Below, one piece after another: positions 26,263 to 34,228 of a stretch of DNA of 64,000 bases. The DNA is from Aquabacterium humicola (lineage in GTDB: Bacteria; Pseudomonadota; Gammaproteobacteria; Burkholderiales; Burkholderiaceae_C). The notes beneath the pieces are model-generated. The model saw only the letters and a list, made by a program, of their open reading frames with translations. It searched no databases and was not told the DNA's origin. The stretch lies in NCBI RefSeq assembly GCF_030167915.1, contig NZ_JARGNB010000012.1:50363-114362 (forward strand). Reading direction: 5' to 3'. The stretch's first letter is position 1. Every line of letters begins with the position of its first letter. A program made the position numbers and the translations under genes.

Positions 26263-27031
26263 TCAGCCCGGCCTCGCGTCCGCCGCCGGGCCGGTGCCGG
26301 CGCCGCCGGCCGCGCATGCACGGCCGCTCCAGATCGGCGGTATCACGCCCTTCACCAGCATCGACTTCCCCGGCCGCCTGGCGGCCGTGGTCTTCGTGCA
26401 GGGCTGCCCGTGGCGCTGCACCTGGTGCCACAACCCGCACCTGCAGCCGCGGCGCGCCGACGACGCTTCCGGTGGTCGCCCCTGGGCCGAGGTGCGCGGC
26501 TGGCTGGCGCGCCGCACGGGCCTGATCGACGGCGTCGTCTTCAGCGGCGGCGAGCCGACGATCGACCCCGGCCTGGCGGCGACGATGGCCGACGTGCGCG
26601 CGATGGGCTTCGCGGTCGGGCTGCACACCGCGGGCATCTACCCGCGCCGGCTGCAGGACGTGCTGCCGCTCGCCGACTGGGTCGGCTTCGATGTCAAGGC
26701 GCCGCTGTCGCGCCCGGCGCTGCTCGATCGCACCACGGGTGTCGCCGGCAGCACCGGCGCCGTGCAGCAGAGCCTGCGCCTGCTGCGTGCCAGCGGCGTG
26801 GCCTTCGAATGCCGCACCACCGCGCATCCGGCGCTGCTCGACGAGGCCGCGCTGCAACTGATCGGCGACGAGCTGGCCGCGCTGGGCATCACGCATGTCG
26901 CGCTGCAGCGGGCGCGGCCGGTGGCTGCCGCCGCCGCGCCGCTCGACCCGGTGCCGAAGGACTGGCCGTCTGCGGCGACGCTCGAGCACTTCGAGCGCCT
27001 GTTCCCGCACTTCGTGCTGCGCGACGGCTGA
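26240..27031 (+). CDS. nrdG: Anaerobic ribonucleotide reductase activating protein (radical SAM)
   Basis: The 263-residue radical SAM enzyme has the cluster Cys56, Cys60 and Cys63 in CPWRCTWC, followed by NPHLQP and FSGGEPT. Activases of this type form the glycyl radical on NrdD by 5'-deoxyadenosyl chemistry. Here the target glycine would sit on the small separate protein. The N-terminus before ITPFTSIDFPG is longer than in short NrdG forms. Start overlaps the small gene by 23 bases, suggesting coupled translation. Confidence 0.9.
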   Translation: MTNRVWLDQPGLASAAGPVPAPPAAHARPLQIGGITPFTSIDFPGRLAAVVFVQGCPWRCTWCHNPHLQPRRADDASGGRPWAEVRGWLARRTGLIDGVVFSGGEPTIDPGLAATMADVRAMGFAVGLHTAGIYPRRLQDVLPLADWVGFDVKAPLSRPALLDRTTGVAGSTGAVQQSLRLLRASGVAFECRTTAHPALLDEAALQLIGDELAALGITHVALQRARPVAAAAAPLDPVPKDWPSAATLEHFERLFPHFVLRDG

Positions 27032-27042
27032 GCGCCCTGATT

Positions 27043-27070
27043 CTTCAAGGGATCGCGCCGATCCTTCAAG
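27043..27070 (+). promoter_or_regulatory. Direct repeat, candidate AraC-type binding site
   Basis: CTTCAAG occurs at 27043-27049 and again at 27064-27070. The 21-base spacing equals two helical turns and fits AraC-family half-sites. It lies about 110-135 bases before the cupin dioxygenase-like gene, whose downstream neighbour encodes an AraC regulator. A GGATC-N5-GATCC dyad lies between the copies. Confidence 0.4.
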
Positions 27071-27177
27071 CCGCGGCCATCCTCGCTGCGTAGGCTTCTG
27101 CTCGTCGCGCCATGTACCGGCTCCAACCCGGCCGGCGCGGCGCATTCAGCCTTCAATCCATCACGAGGAGACATGAC

Positions 27178-27678
27178 ATGGAAGCCGCGACCCGCTTCAC
27201 CCGCATCCCGCAGTACTCGCCGCTGTGCGTCGACAGCGACAAGACGCCGTGGCATCCGTTCACGCCGTACTCCGAGGAGGTGATGATCAAGCTGCTGCAC
27301 GTCGATGCCGTCACCGGCCAGGTCGTGATGCTGCTGAAGGCGCCGGGCGACTGTTCGCTCGGCGTGCACGACCACTACGGCACCATCCATGTCTACACGA
27401 TCAGCGGCAGCTGGTACTACGAGGAGCACAAGCAGGACTGGGTCGCCAAGGCCGGCGACTTCATCTACGAGGTCGCGAACTCGAAGCACACCTTCCGCAC
27501 CCTGCCCGGCGAGGACATGGTGGCCTTCATCATCTTCGAGGGCTCGCTCGCCTTCCTCGACGAGAACGGCCAGCGCGTCGGCCTCGAGACCGCGCGCACG
27601 ATCCAGCAGCGCTACATCGACCACTGCCTGAAGCACGACATCCCCTTGATCGACCTCAACAGCGTGCCGGTGTCCTGA
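27178..27678 (+). CDS. 2,4'-dihydroxyacetophenone dioxygenase-like cupin protein
   Basis: The 166-residue single-domain cupin resembles the 2,4'-dihydroxyacetophenone dioxygenase family, iron enzymes that cleave a side chain of hydroxyacetophenones. The metal motif lies in GVHDHYGTIHVYTISG, with a second cupin motif in GDFIYEVANSKHTF. The ATG at 27178 is chosen because it follows ACGAGGAGACATGAC; an ATG five bases earlier is out of frame. It is followed after 72 bases by an AraC-family gene. The substrate could be another small ketone. Confidence 0.75.
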   Translation: MEAATRFTRIPQYSPLCVDSDKTPWHPFTPYSEEVMIKLLHVDAVTGQVVMLLKAPGDCSLGVHDHYGTIHVYTISGSWYYEEHKQDWVAKAGDFIYEVANSKHTFRTLPGEDMVAFIIFEGSLAFLDENGQRVGLETARTIQQRYIDHCLKHDIPLIDLNSVPVS

Positions 27679-27750
27679 TCGGCACGAGGGCTCTGGCCCC
27701 GGGAGAGTCCCCAGCACCGGAGGCCCGCATTCGGTCGCAGACTTCGCCGC

Positions 27751-28632
27751 ATGGCGCGTTTCATCCGACCCGAGCAGCTGCCCGACTGGGTGCCCACCGG
27801 CGTGCTCGCCAGCAGCGAGCCGCTGGACTGGCGCGGGCTGGCCTACCGCGCCTACCGCCACCCGGCCTGCGACGTCGAGGTGCCCGGCATGACCGACTTC
27901 CTGGTCATCGGCCACCGCAGCGCCTGCCATGCGATCCACCGCCGCACTGAAGGGCGCTGGTCGCGTGTCGCGGTGGTGCCTGGCGACCTGTCGCTGCTGA
28001 CTCGCGGCGAGGCCTCGCACTGGCACTGGGCGCAGCCGATGGACGTGCAGCACGTCTACCTGTCCGAGCGGGTGCTCAACGATGTGGCGCAGGAAGTCTT
28101 CGAGCGCGACGTCGCCGACATCCGCCTGCACGACCTGCTGAAGGTGGACGACCCGGCGATCGCCCGCTGCCTGCAGGCCCTGGCGCAGGAGGCGGCGCGG
28201 CCCGCACCGGGCAGCGCGCTGTGCGCCGACGCGATCGGCGTTGAACTGTCGGTGCACCTGCTGCGGCGCTTCGCGCGGGTGGCCTGGTCCGAGCGGGCCA
28301 CCGACGGCGGCCTGAGCCCGACGCAGCGCCGGCGCCTCGAGGCGCTCGTCGAGCAGTCCCTGCACGAGGCGCTCACGCTGGCGCAGCTCGCGGCGGCAGC
28401 GCACCTGGGCGTCAGCAGCTTCGCGCGGCGCTTCCGCGCGAGCTATGGCGATTCGCCGCACGCCTGGCTGGTGAAGCGGCGCGTGGCGCGCGCCCGGCAA
28501 CTGCTGGGGGCGGGCGCGCTGTCGCTGAAGGAAGTGGCGCTGGCCTGCGGCTTCGCCGACCAGGCGCATCTGACGCGCACCGTGCGTGCGCACCTGAAGA
28601 CCACGCCGCGCGCATTGCAGCGCGGCGCCTGA
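27751..28632 (+). CDS. AraC-family transcriptional regulator
   Basis: The 293-residue protein has an N-terminal cupin-like effector domain (about 1-170) and two C-terminal helix-turn-helix motifs (LTLAQLAAAAHLGVSSFARR and LKEVALACGFADQAHLTR), the classic AraC/XylS layout. It lies directly after the cupin dioxygenase-like gene in the same direction and probably controls it; a 21-base-spaced direct repeat upstream of that gene is a possible target. It ends one base before the convergent acyltransferase gene stop. Confidence 0.9.
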   Translation: MARFIRPEQLPDWVPTGVLASSEPLDWRGLAYRAYRHPACDVEVPGMTDFLVIGHRSACHAIHRRTEGRWSRVAVVPGDLSLLTRGEASHWHWAQPMDVQHVYLSERVLNDVAQEVFERDVADIRLHDLLKVDDPAIARCLQALAQEAARPAPGSALCADAIGVELSVHLLRRFARVAWSERATDGGLSPTQRRRLEALVEQSLHEALTLAQLAAAAHLGVSSFARRFRASYGDSPHAWLVKRRVARARQLLGAGALSLKEVALACGFADQAHLTRTVRAHLKTTPRALQRGA

Positions 28633-28633
28633 A

Positions 28634-29587
28634 TCAGGCCGCGCGCGGCGGGGCCGCGGTGCCGCGCAGCACCGCGTCGATCTCGCGGTCCTTCTCTTCC
28701 CACACCTCGGCCAGCCAGCGCGCCAGCGCGGCGCGACCGGACGCGTCGTCGCCGGACGCGGCAGTGATCGACGGCACCGGCCGGTGCGTGCAGCGCACGA
28801 CGATGCGCGGCGTTCCGCCGCAGAGGAACTGCCAGAAGGTGGGCACGCCTTCGGGGTAGACGATGGTGAAGTCCAGCATCGAGCTGAACTGCGGCCCCAG
28901 TGCCTGCAGGCTGGACGCCAGCGCGCCGGTCTTGGGCTTGAGCAGATGGCGGTAGGGCGAGGCCTGCACCGCATGCTTCTTCGCGGTGAAGCGCGTGCCC
29001 TCGACGAAGTTCATCACGCAGGTCGGCACGCGCCGGAACTTCTCGCAGGCCTTCAGCGCGGTGGCTTCGTCCTGCGAGCGCAGCGCGGGGTCGCGGCGCA
29101 GGGCCGCCTTCGAATGGCGACGCATGAACGGGAAATCCAGCGCCCACCAGGCCAGGCCCATCACCGGCACGTAGAGCAGCTCGCGCTTGAGGAAGAACTT
29201 CAGCATCGGCACCTTGCGGTTCAGCACGCGCTGCAGCACCAGGATGTCGACCCAGCTCTGGTGGTTGCAGCTCACCAGGTACCAGCTGTTCCGGTCCAGG
29301 CCCTCCAGCGCGGGCAGCGCCCACGCGGTGCGCTGGGTCAGCCGCATCCAGGCGCTGTTGCCGCTGACCCAGCCGGTGGCGATGGCGTTCAGCAGGGGAT
29401 CGAGCCGGCGCCGGGCCGCCTCGAAGGGCAGCACCAGTTTCACCAGCGCCGCGGCGAAGAGCAGGGAGCACCAGAACAGGGTGTTGAGCACCAGCAGCAG
29501 CAGCGCGAGCACGCCACGGGCCAGCGAGCCGGACGCTTGCGGGTCGCGCGCAGGCGCGACGGACATCAGAGGCCTGGGGGCCGCCAT
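28634..29587 (-). CDS. 1-acyl-glycerol-3-phosphate acyltransferase family protein (YihG-like)
   Basis: The 317-residue protein has an N-terminal hydrophobic segment (about 22-55, LLLVLNTLFWCSLLFAAALV), then the acyltransferase motif NHQSWVD (NHx4D), a FMRRHSK region, the FVEGTR motif and VYPEGVP. This matches the YihG/PlsC-like lysophosphatidate acyltransferase family acting on membrane phospholipid. The ATG at 29587 follows GGAG by about 8 bases; a second ATG lies seven codons further on. It follows nnrS after 28 bases. Confidence 0.85.
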   Translation of the reverse strand: MAAPRPLMSVAPARDPQASGSLARGVLALLLLVLNTLFWCSLLFAAALVKLVLPFEAARRRLDPLLNAIATGWVSGNSAWMRLTQRTAWALPALEGLDRNSWYLVSCNHQSWVDILVLQRVLNRKVPMLKFFLKRELLYVPVMGLAWWALDFPFMRRHSKAALRRDPALRSQDEATALKACEKFRRVPTCVMNFVEGTRFTAKKHAVQASPYRHLLKPKTGALASSLQALGPQFSSMLDFTIVYPEGVPTFWQFLCGGTPRIVVRCTHRPVPSITAASGDDASGRAALARWLAEVWEEKDREIDAVLRGTAAPPRAA

Positions 29588-29615
29588 TGGGAGAACTCCG
29601 GAAAGAGGGGGTGGA

Positions 29616-30917
29616 TCAGCCGGCGCGACCATCGGGCCGCGGCGTGCCGTACCAGCGACCATACCGCAGCGCCCAGGCGATGCAGGCGCCGGCCCAGGCC
29701 AGCGCGGCCGTGGTGAGCAGCACCTGGCCCCACGCGGCGTCCAGCGGCGCCACGAGGGCGGCCGCCAGCCGCATCACGATGGCGGCCTGCAGCAGCCAGA
29801 ACAGGCGCCACGCCGGGTCGTCGGCCGCGACGATGCGCCCGCCGTGGCCGGTGCTGATGCGCCCGACCATCGTGAACATCGTCGTGCCGAGGAAGCCCAT
29901 CGTGAACGCATGCAGGGCCGCGAGTCGAATAAAAGAGGGCTCGCCGAGCGCGGCCGCCACCGCATTCGACAGCCCGAAAAGCAGCAGCGCGACGCCGAGC
30001 CAGCTGAAGCCGGCATGCAGCATCACGAGCAGTCGCGCACGCGCGCCGCGCGTCGCGCGCCAGTGGATCGCCAGCGCGACGAGGCCCAGGCCCGCCGGCA
30101 GCTCGACCGCAGCGCGGACAGCGGCCCAACCGCGCCCGGAGACCAGCTGCAGCGCTTCGGCCGCGCCGGCCAGGCCTTCGAAGCCCAGCACGGCGAGCAG
30201 GCCGGCCAGCAGCCACTGCGGCCGCCACGCGGCCAGCGCCGGCACCGCGTCGCCGGAGAAAAAAGGGATCATGCGGTGGCCCGCGGCGACGAAGACGCCG
30301 CCGATGAAGCCCCAGAGCCCGAGCTGCGTCGCCGCACGAACGACCGTCAGCTCGCCCGCGGCGATGCCCCAGGCGGCCAGGCCGATCGCCGCCGCGCCCA
30401 GGCTGCCGGCGGCGAGCACCAGGCGCGCATGCAGCCGGTCGTTCACCTCGCTCGCGGACAACAGCGCGCCGAAGCGCCGCAACACGCCGGTCCAGCCCAG
30501 CAGCACGGCCGACAGGCCTATCGCACCAAGCGAGCGGCCGAAGGCCTCGTCGCGGCCGTGCGCCGCGAGCAGAAAGACGATCCATCCGGCCAGCATCGGC
30601 AGCAGGGCCGGCAGCAGCGCTGCGGCCGGCACGGCCGGACGGCCCAGCCACTTCGGCCCGGCGGTGAACAGGAAGCCGGCGAAGAACAGCGGCATGAAGC
30701 CGAAGCTCATCAGCAGGCCGTGCACCAGCGACGGGGGCAGCGCGCGCGGCGCGGCCTCGGCGCCAGCCCACTGCAGCGCGGCCCACCACAGCGCGGACAG
30801 CGCCAGCAGCAGCGCGCCCGCCGCGAACGCCAGCCGGTGCGGCGCGCGCAGCAGGTGCGCGAAGCGCCACGCACCGCTGTCGCGGGAGAGGGCGCAGGAG
30901 GAGCCGGCGGGAGGCAT
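29616..30917 (-). CDS. nnrS: NnrS family haem-copper membrane protein
   Basis: The 433-residue protein is highly hydrophobic, with about twelve membrane helices and conserved histidines in PSLVHGLLMSFGFMP, AAGHRMIPFFSG and ALHAFTMGFLGTTMFTMVGR. NnrS proteins protect cells from nitric oxide stress and are found beside NO reductase genes. It lies after norB on the same strand, 114 bases apart, with its own Fnr/Dnr-type promoter between them. Confidence 0.92.
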   Translation of the reverse strand: MPPAGSSCALSRDSGAWRFAHLLRAPHRLAFAAGALLLALSALWWAALQWAGAEAAPRALPPSLVHGLLMSFGFMPLFFAGFLFTAGPKWLGRPAVPAAALLPALLPMLAGWIVFLLAAHGRDEAFGRSLGAIGLSAVLLGWTGVLRRFGALLSASEVNDRLHARLVLAAGSLGAAAIGLAAWGIAAGELTVVRAATQLGLWGFIGGVFVAAGHRMIPFFSGDAVPALAAWRPQWLLAGLLAVLGFEGLAGAAEALQLVSGRGWAAVRAAVELPAGLGLVALAIHWRATRGARARLLVMLHAGFSWLGVALLLFGLSNAVAAALGEPSFIRLAALHAFTMGFLGTTMFTMVGRISTGHGGRIVAADDPAWRLFWLLQAAIVMRLAAALVAPLDAAWGQVLLTTAALAWAGACIAWALRYGRWYGTPRPDGRAG

Positions 30918-30954
30918 GGACGGGGAAGGGAGCGCGGGGCGGGATCGGGAAAAC

Positions 30955-30986
30955 GGCAGCGCCGACTCTAGAGAGCCGGCGCTGCC
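30955..30986. other. Hairpin between norB and nnrS, overlapping the putative nnrS promoter
   Basis: GGCAGCGCCG and CGGCGCTGCC form a 10-base-pair stem with a 12-base loop containing CTCTAGAG. On the minus strand only four T residues follow, so a norB terminator is weak. The -10-like TAGAGT of the nnrS promoter lies inside this loop. Confidence 0.5.
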
Positions 30987-30992
30987 AGGTCG

Positions 30993-31006
30993 CTGACCGA
31001 GGTCAA
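30993..31006 (-). promoter_or_regulatory. Fnr/Dnr box of nnrS
   Basis: On the minus strand TTGAC-CTCG-GTCAG matches the Fnr/Dnr dyad TTGAY-N4-RTCAA in nine of ten positions. A -10-like TAGAGT at 30970-30965 would place the transcription start near 30958, with the box centred at -41.5, the class II activator position. It lies between the norB stop and the nnrS ATG at 30917. Confidence 0.65.
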
Positions 31007-31031
31007 GCTTCGTGCGTTGCAGCGGCCACGT

Positions 31032-33311
31032 TCAGCGGCGGAACGCGGCACTCGTCACGGCACCGGCGGGCAGCGCCGCGGTGGCCGTCGGCCGGCGCAG
31101 CAGCTTCAGCGCATAGAGCGCAAGCGCAACGCTGCCGGCCGCGAAGACGATGTCGCCCGGCACGCGCAGCCACACCAGCGCTTCCATCAGCGGCGAGTGG
31201 ATGAGCTCCGGCGAGCGGGCGTACCACAGGCCGTGCTGGATGCTGGCCCAGGCCTGCACGATGCCGGCGGGCAGCAGCGACATGAACACCATCATCGCCA
31301 GGCCGATGTTCAGGCTCCAGAAGGCCGGCTTCAGGAAGCGGTCGGCATGCAGGTGGCGCGCATACAGGCCGCGCAGGCAGAACAGCATCAGGCCGATGCC
31401 CAGCATGCCGTAGACACCGAACAGCGCGGCATGGCCGTGGGCGGCGGTCATGTTCAGGCCCTGCACGTAGTACAGCGACGCCGGCGGGTTGATCGCGAAG
31501 CCGAGCAGGCCGGCACCGACGGTGTTCCAGAAGCCGACGGCGACGAAGCTCAGGATGACCCACTTGTAGGCCCCCAGCCATTCGACGTTGCGGGCCCTGC
31601 GCCAGGTCTGCAGCGCCTCGAGGCCGATCAGCGTCAGCGGCACGACTTCGAGCGCCGAGAACACCGAGCCCACCGCGATCACCGAGGTCGGCGTGCCGGT
31701 CCAGTACAGGTGGTGCAGCGTGCCGAGGATGCCGCCGAACAGGAAGACGATGGTCTCGGCGACGATCGCGCGGTTGGCCGACGCGGCGCGCACCAGGCCC
31801 AGGTTGGTGAAGATCAGCGCGACCACCGCGGTGGCGAAGACCTCGAAGAAGCCTTCGACCCACAGGTGCACCAGCCACCAGCGCCAGTACTCGATCATCG
31901 AGTAGTGCGTGTGCTGGCCCCAGGTCAGCGAGGTGGCGTAGAAGCCGCCGATGCAGGTGGCCGACAGGAAGACCATCGCGATCAGGCCGCGGGTCTGCGA
32001 GGGCTTCTTCAGGGCCGGCCACAGCGCGCGACCGAGCAGGAAGACCCAGAACAGCAGCCCGACGAACAGCAGCAGCTGCCAGATCCGGCCCATGCTGGTG
32101 AACTCCAGGCCCTGGTTGCCGAGCCAGAACGCGAAGTCAATGCCGCGCTTCTGCAGCGTGCCGAGCCAGCCGGTGATCGTCGAGCCGAGCACGACGACGA
32201 TCAGCGCCCAGAAGAGGGCATCGACGCCGAGGCGCTGGTACTTCGGTTCGCGGCCCGACAGCAGCGGCGCGACGTAGAGGCCGGTGGCCAGCCACGCGGT
32301 GGCGATCCAGAAGATGCCCACCTGCGTGTGGATCGTGCGGCTGGTGACGTAGGGCAGCAGGTCGGCCAGCGGCAGGCCGAAGAACGACTGGCCCTCCACC
32401 GCATAGTGCGCGGTGATGACGCCCATTCCGATCTGCAGCAGCATCAGGCCGATCACGACGAAGAAGTACTTGCGCGTGGCCTTCATCGACGGCGTCGCCT
32501 TCACGCCCGCCAGCGGGTCGGTCTTGGGCAGCTCGGCCGCGGCCTCGTCGGCATCGTGGCGGCCGTGCAGCCACAACATCGCCGCGATGCCGGCGAGCAG
32601 CAGGATGATGCTGACCATCGACCACATCGCGGCCGAGGTGGCCATCACGTTGCCCACCAGCGGCTCGTGCGGCCAGTTGCTGGTGTAGCTCAAGCCCGTC
32701 TCGCCGGGGCGGTTGGTCGACGCCGCCCAGGCCGACCAGAAGAAGAAGGCCGTCAGCGCCTGGCGCTCGGCCGGGTCGGGCAGGGCGCCGTCGGTCATCG
32801 CGTACTGCTCGCGCAGCCTGGCGAGCTTCGGCTCGGTGCCGAACAGGCCCGCATAGTGCGCGGCGACCTGCCTGATCGCCTGCGCGCGCTCGGGCGATAC
32901 GGTGACCGTGCCGTTGATCGGGTCGTAGGTGTTGCGGCGCATCTCGTCGCGCACGCGGGCTTCGACGGCCGCGCGGGCGGCAACGTCACCGTCCGGCGCG
33001 CCGGCCTGCTTCGCGCGGATCGCGCCCAGCGCGACCGCTTCGCGGTGCAGCCAGTCGGCCGACCAGTCCGGCGCCACGTAGCTGCCGTGGCCCCAGACGG
33101 TGCCCAGCTGCTGGCCGCCGGCCGACAGCCAGGCCTGCTGGCCCAGCTGGACCTGGTCGCCGGTGTACAGCACGTCGCCGTCGCTGCTGACCACCGACTT
33201 CGGTATCGGCGGTGCCGCGAGGTAGATCTCCCATCCGAGGTAGCCGAGCGCCCCGAACGATAGGACGCAGATGAGGCCGAGCCATCGCCACAGCCTGGTG
33301 GTGCTCTTCAT
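31032..33311 (-). CDS. norB: Quinol-dependent nitric oxide reductase (qNOR)
   Basis: The 759-residue protein fuses an N-terminal cytochrome c-like periplasmic region without haem-binding cysteines (about 40-220) to the NorB haem-copper core with about fourteen membrane helices. Haem and iron ligand histidines are seen in SRTIHTQVGIFW, WWLVHLWVEG, LGTLHHLYWTG and AAHGHAALFG. It reduces NO to N2O using quinol, and with no nitrite reductase nearby it probably serves detoxification. The ATG at 33311 lies 60 bases after the predicted transcription start; a longer frame upstream overlaps the promoter and is rejected. Confidence 0.95.
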   Translation of the reverse strand: MKSTTRLWRWLGLICVLSFGALGYLGWEIYLAAPPIPKSVVSSDGDVLYTGDQVQLGQQAWLSAGGQQLGTVWGHGSYVAPDWSADWLHREAVALGAIRAKQAGAPDGDVAARAAVEARVRDEMRRNTYDPINGTVTVSPERAQAIRQVAAHYAGLFGTEPKLARLREQYAMTDGALPDPAERQALTAFFFWSAWAASTNRPGETGLSYTSNWPHEPLVGNVMATSAAMWSMVSIILLLAGIAAMLWLHGRHDADEAAAELPKTDPLAGVKATPSMKATRKYFFVVIGLMLLQIGMGVITAHYAVEGQSFFGLPLADLLPYVTSRTIHTQVGIFWIATAWLATGLYVAPLLSGREPKYQRLGVDALFWALIVVVLGSTITGWLGTLQKRGIDFAFWLGNQGLEFTSMGRIWQLLLFVGLLFWVFLLGRALWPALKKPSQTRGLIAMVFLSATCIGGFYATSLTWGQHTHYSMIEYWRWWLVHLWVEGFFEVFATAVVALIFTNLGLVRAASANRAIVAETIVFLFGGILGTLHHLYWTGTPTSVIAVGSVFSALEVVPLTLIGLEALQTWRRARNVEWLGAYKWVILSFVAVGFWNTVGAGLLGFAINPPASLYYVQGLNMTAAHGHAALFGVYGMLGIGLMLFCLRGLYARHLHADRFLKPAFWSLNIGLAMMVFMSLLPAGIVQAWASIQHGLWYARSPELIHSPLMEALVWLRVPGDIVFAAGSVALALYALKLLRRPTATAALPAGAVTSAAFRR

Positions 33312-33355
33312 GTCAGTTCCCGTGGTTGATGCCGGCCGTTCCACAGGCCGGCTTA

Positions 33356-33378
33356 AAGCTGCATTTGAGATGCAGGAA
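33356..33378. promoter_or_regulatory. NsrR-like operator at the norB promoter
   Basis: The 23-base site has a left half AAGCTGCATTT that matches the NsrR half-site AAGATGCATTT in ten of eleven positions, then one base and a weaker right half (AGATGCAGGAA). It overlaps the -10 element and the predicted start of norB, where an NO-sensing repressor would block transcription. Only one half is strong. Confidence 0.5.
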
Positions 33379-33419
33379 TAGTAGGAACCGGAAGCGGGCA
33401 GGGCTTTGACGGGCATCAA
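33378..33419 (-). promoter_or_regulatory. Class II Fnr/Dnr-dependent promoter of norB
   Basis: TTGAC-GGGC-ATCAA at 33406-33419 is a full match to TTGAY-N4-RTCAA. A -10-like TACTAT lies at 33383-33378 on the minus strand. With a start near 33371 the box centre falls at -41.5. This is the textbook layout for Fnr/Dnr activation of norB and is combined with the NsrR-like site downstream. Confidence 0.75.
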
Positions 33420-33478
33420 CCGGCAGCGGTGGGGCGCCGCCTATGCCGGCGCGCCGAGGCGGCGCCTATACTGTTGAA

Positions 33479-34180
33479 ATGAACGAAACAGTTCGTGCCA
33501 AACGGGCGGACCTCGCTCCGCGCCGGGCCGCCGGAAATGCCGTGGCGCGCAAGGAAACCGGCCGCACCAACGACCCCGAGCGCACGCAGGCCAACATCCT
33601 GGAGGTGGCCGAGGCCGAGTTCGGCGAGAAGGGTCTCGCCGGCGCGCGCATCGACGCGATCGCCGAAGCGACGAAGACCAGCAAGCGGATGATCTACTAC
33701 TACTTCGGCAGCAAGGAGGGCTTGTACCTCGCGGTGCTGGAGGAGGCGTACCGCCGCGTGCGCGACGTCGAGGCCGAGCTGCACCTGCAGGACCTCGAGC
33801 CCGAGGAGGCGCTGCGCCGCCTGGTGGCCTTCACCTTTGACCACCACCTGCACCACGAGAGCTACATCCGCCTCGTGATGAGCGAGAACATCCACCGCGG
33901 CCAGTACCTCGCGGCCAGCCCGCGCATCCAGGAACTGAACGTGCCGGCCATCGCCGCGATCCGCAACCTCTACGAACGCGGCGTGAAGGCGGGTGTGTTC
34001 CGCAAGGGGCTGGATCCCGTCGACATCCATGCGTCGATCTCGGCGCTGAGCTTCTTCAACGTCTCCAACCGCCACACCTTCGGCCTGATCTTCAAGCTCG
34101 ACATGCAGTCGCCGGCCTACATCGCGCAGCGCCGCGACAACGTGGTGGAGATGGTGGTGCGCTTCGTGCGCAAGCTCTGA
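33479..34180 (+). CDS. TetR-family transcriptional regulator of the aromatic cluster
   Basis: The 233-residue protein has the TetR helix-turn-helix at about 35-80 (ILEVAEAEFGEKGLAGARID, then TKTSKRMIYYYFGSKEGLYL) and a C-terminal ligand-binding domain with DIHASISALSFFNVSNRHTF. It lies at the edge of a TRAP-shikimate-tannase cluster and converges with the cupin gene. A dyad overlapping its start codon recurs before dctQ, so it probably represses both promoters. The effector is likely an aromatic or hydroaromatic acid. Confidence 0.88.
   Translation: MNETVRAKRADLAPRRAAGNAVARKETGRTNDPERTQANILEVAEAEFGEKGLAGARIDAIAEATKTSKRMIYYYFGSKEGLYLAVLEEAYRRVRDVEAELHLQDLEPEEALRRLVAFTFDHHLHHESYIRLVMSENIHRGQYLAASPRIQELNVPAIAAIRNLYERGVKAGVFRKGLDPVDIHASISALSFFNVSNRHTFGLIFKLDMQSPAYIAQRRDNVVEMVVRFVRKL
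33483..33496. promoter_or_regulatory. TetR operator candidate overlapping the tetR start
   Basis: ACGAA-ACAG-TTCGT is a perfect 5-4-5 inverted repeat (14 bases). A sister sequence, ACTAA-CCAG-TTCGT, lies before dctQ at 34810. The operator would overlap codons 2-6, so binding would block its own transcription or early elongation. Confidence 0.5.
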
Positions 34181-34197
34181 CGAACCGCCGGCGCGGA

Positions 34198-34228
34198 CGG
34201 CGCCCCAGGGCGGCTCAGCGGGGCGCCG
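34198..34228. terminator. GC-rich hairpin between convergent tetR and cupin genes
   Basis: CGGCGCCCC and GGGGCGCCG form a 9-base-pair stem with a 13-base loop, located between the tetR stop and the last codons of the cupin gene. It lacks a T-run, so termination would be weak or Rho-assisted. Confidence 0.35.

Noticed and set aside
30955..30986. Strong intrinsic terminator of norB
   Set aside because: The stem is good but the T-run is only four bases, and the loop contains the predicted -10 element of nnrS. It was kept as a hairpin of unclear role.
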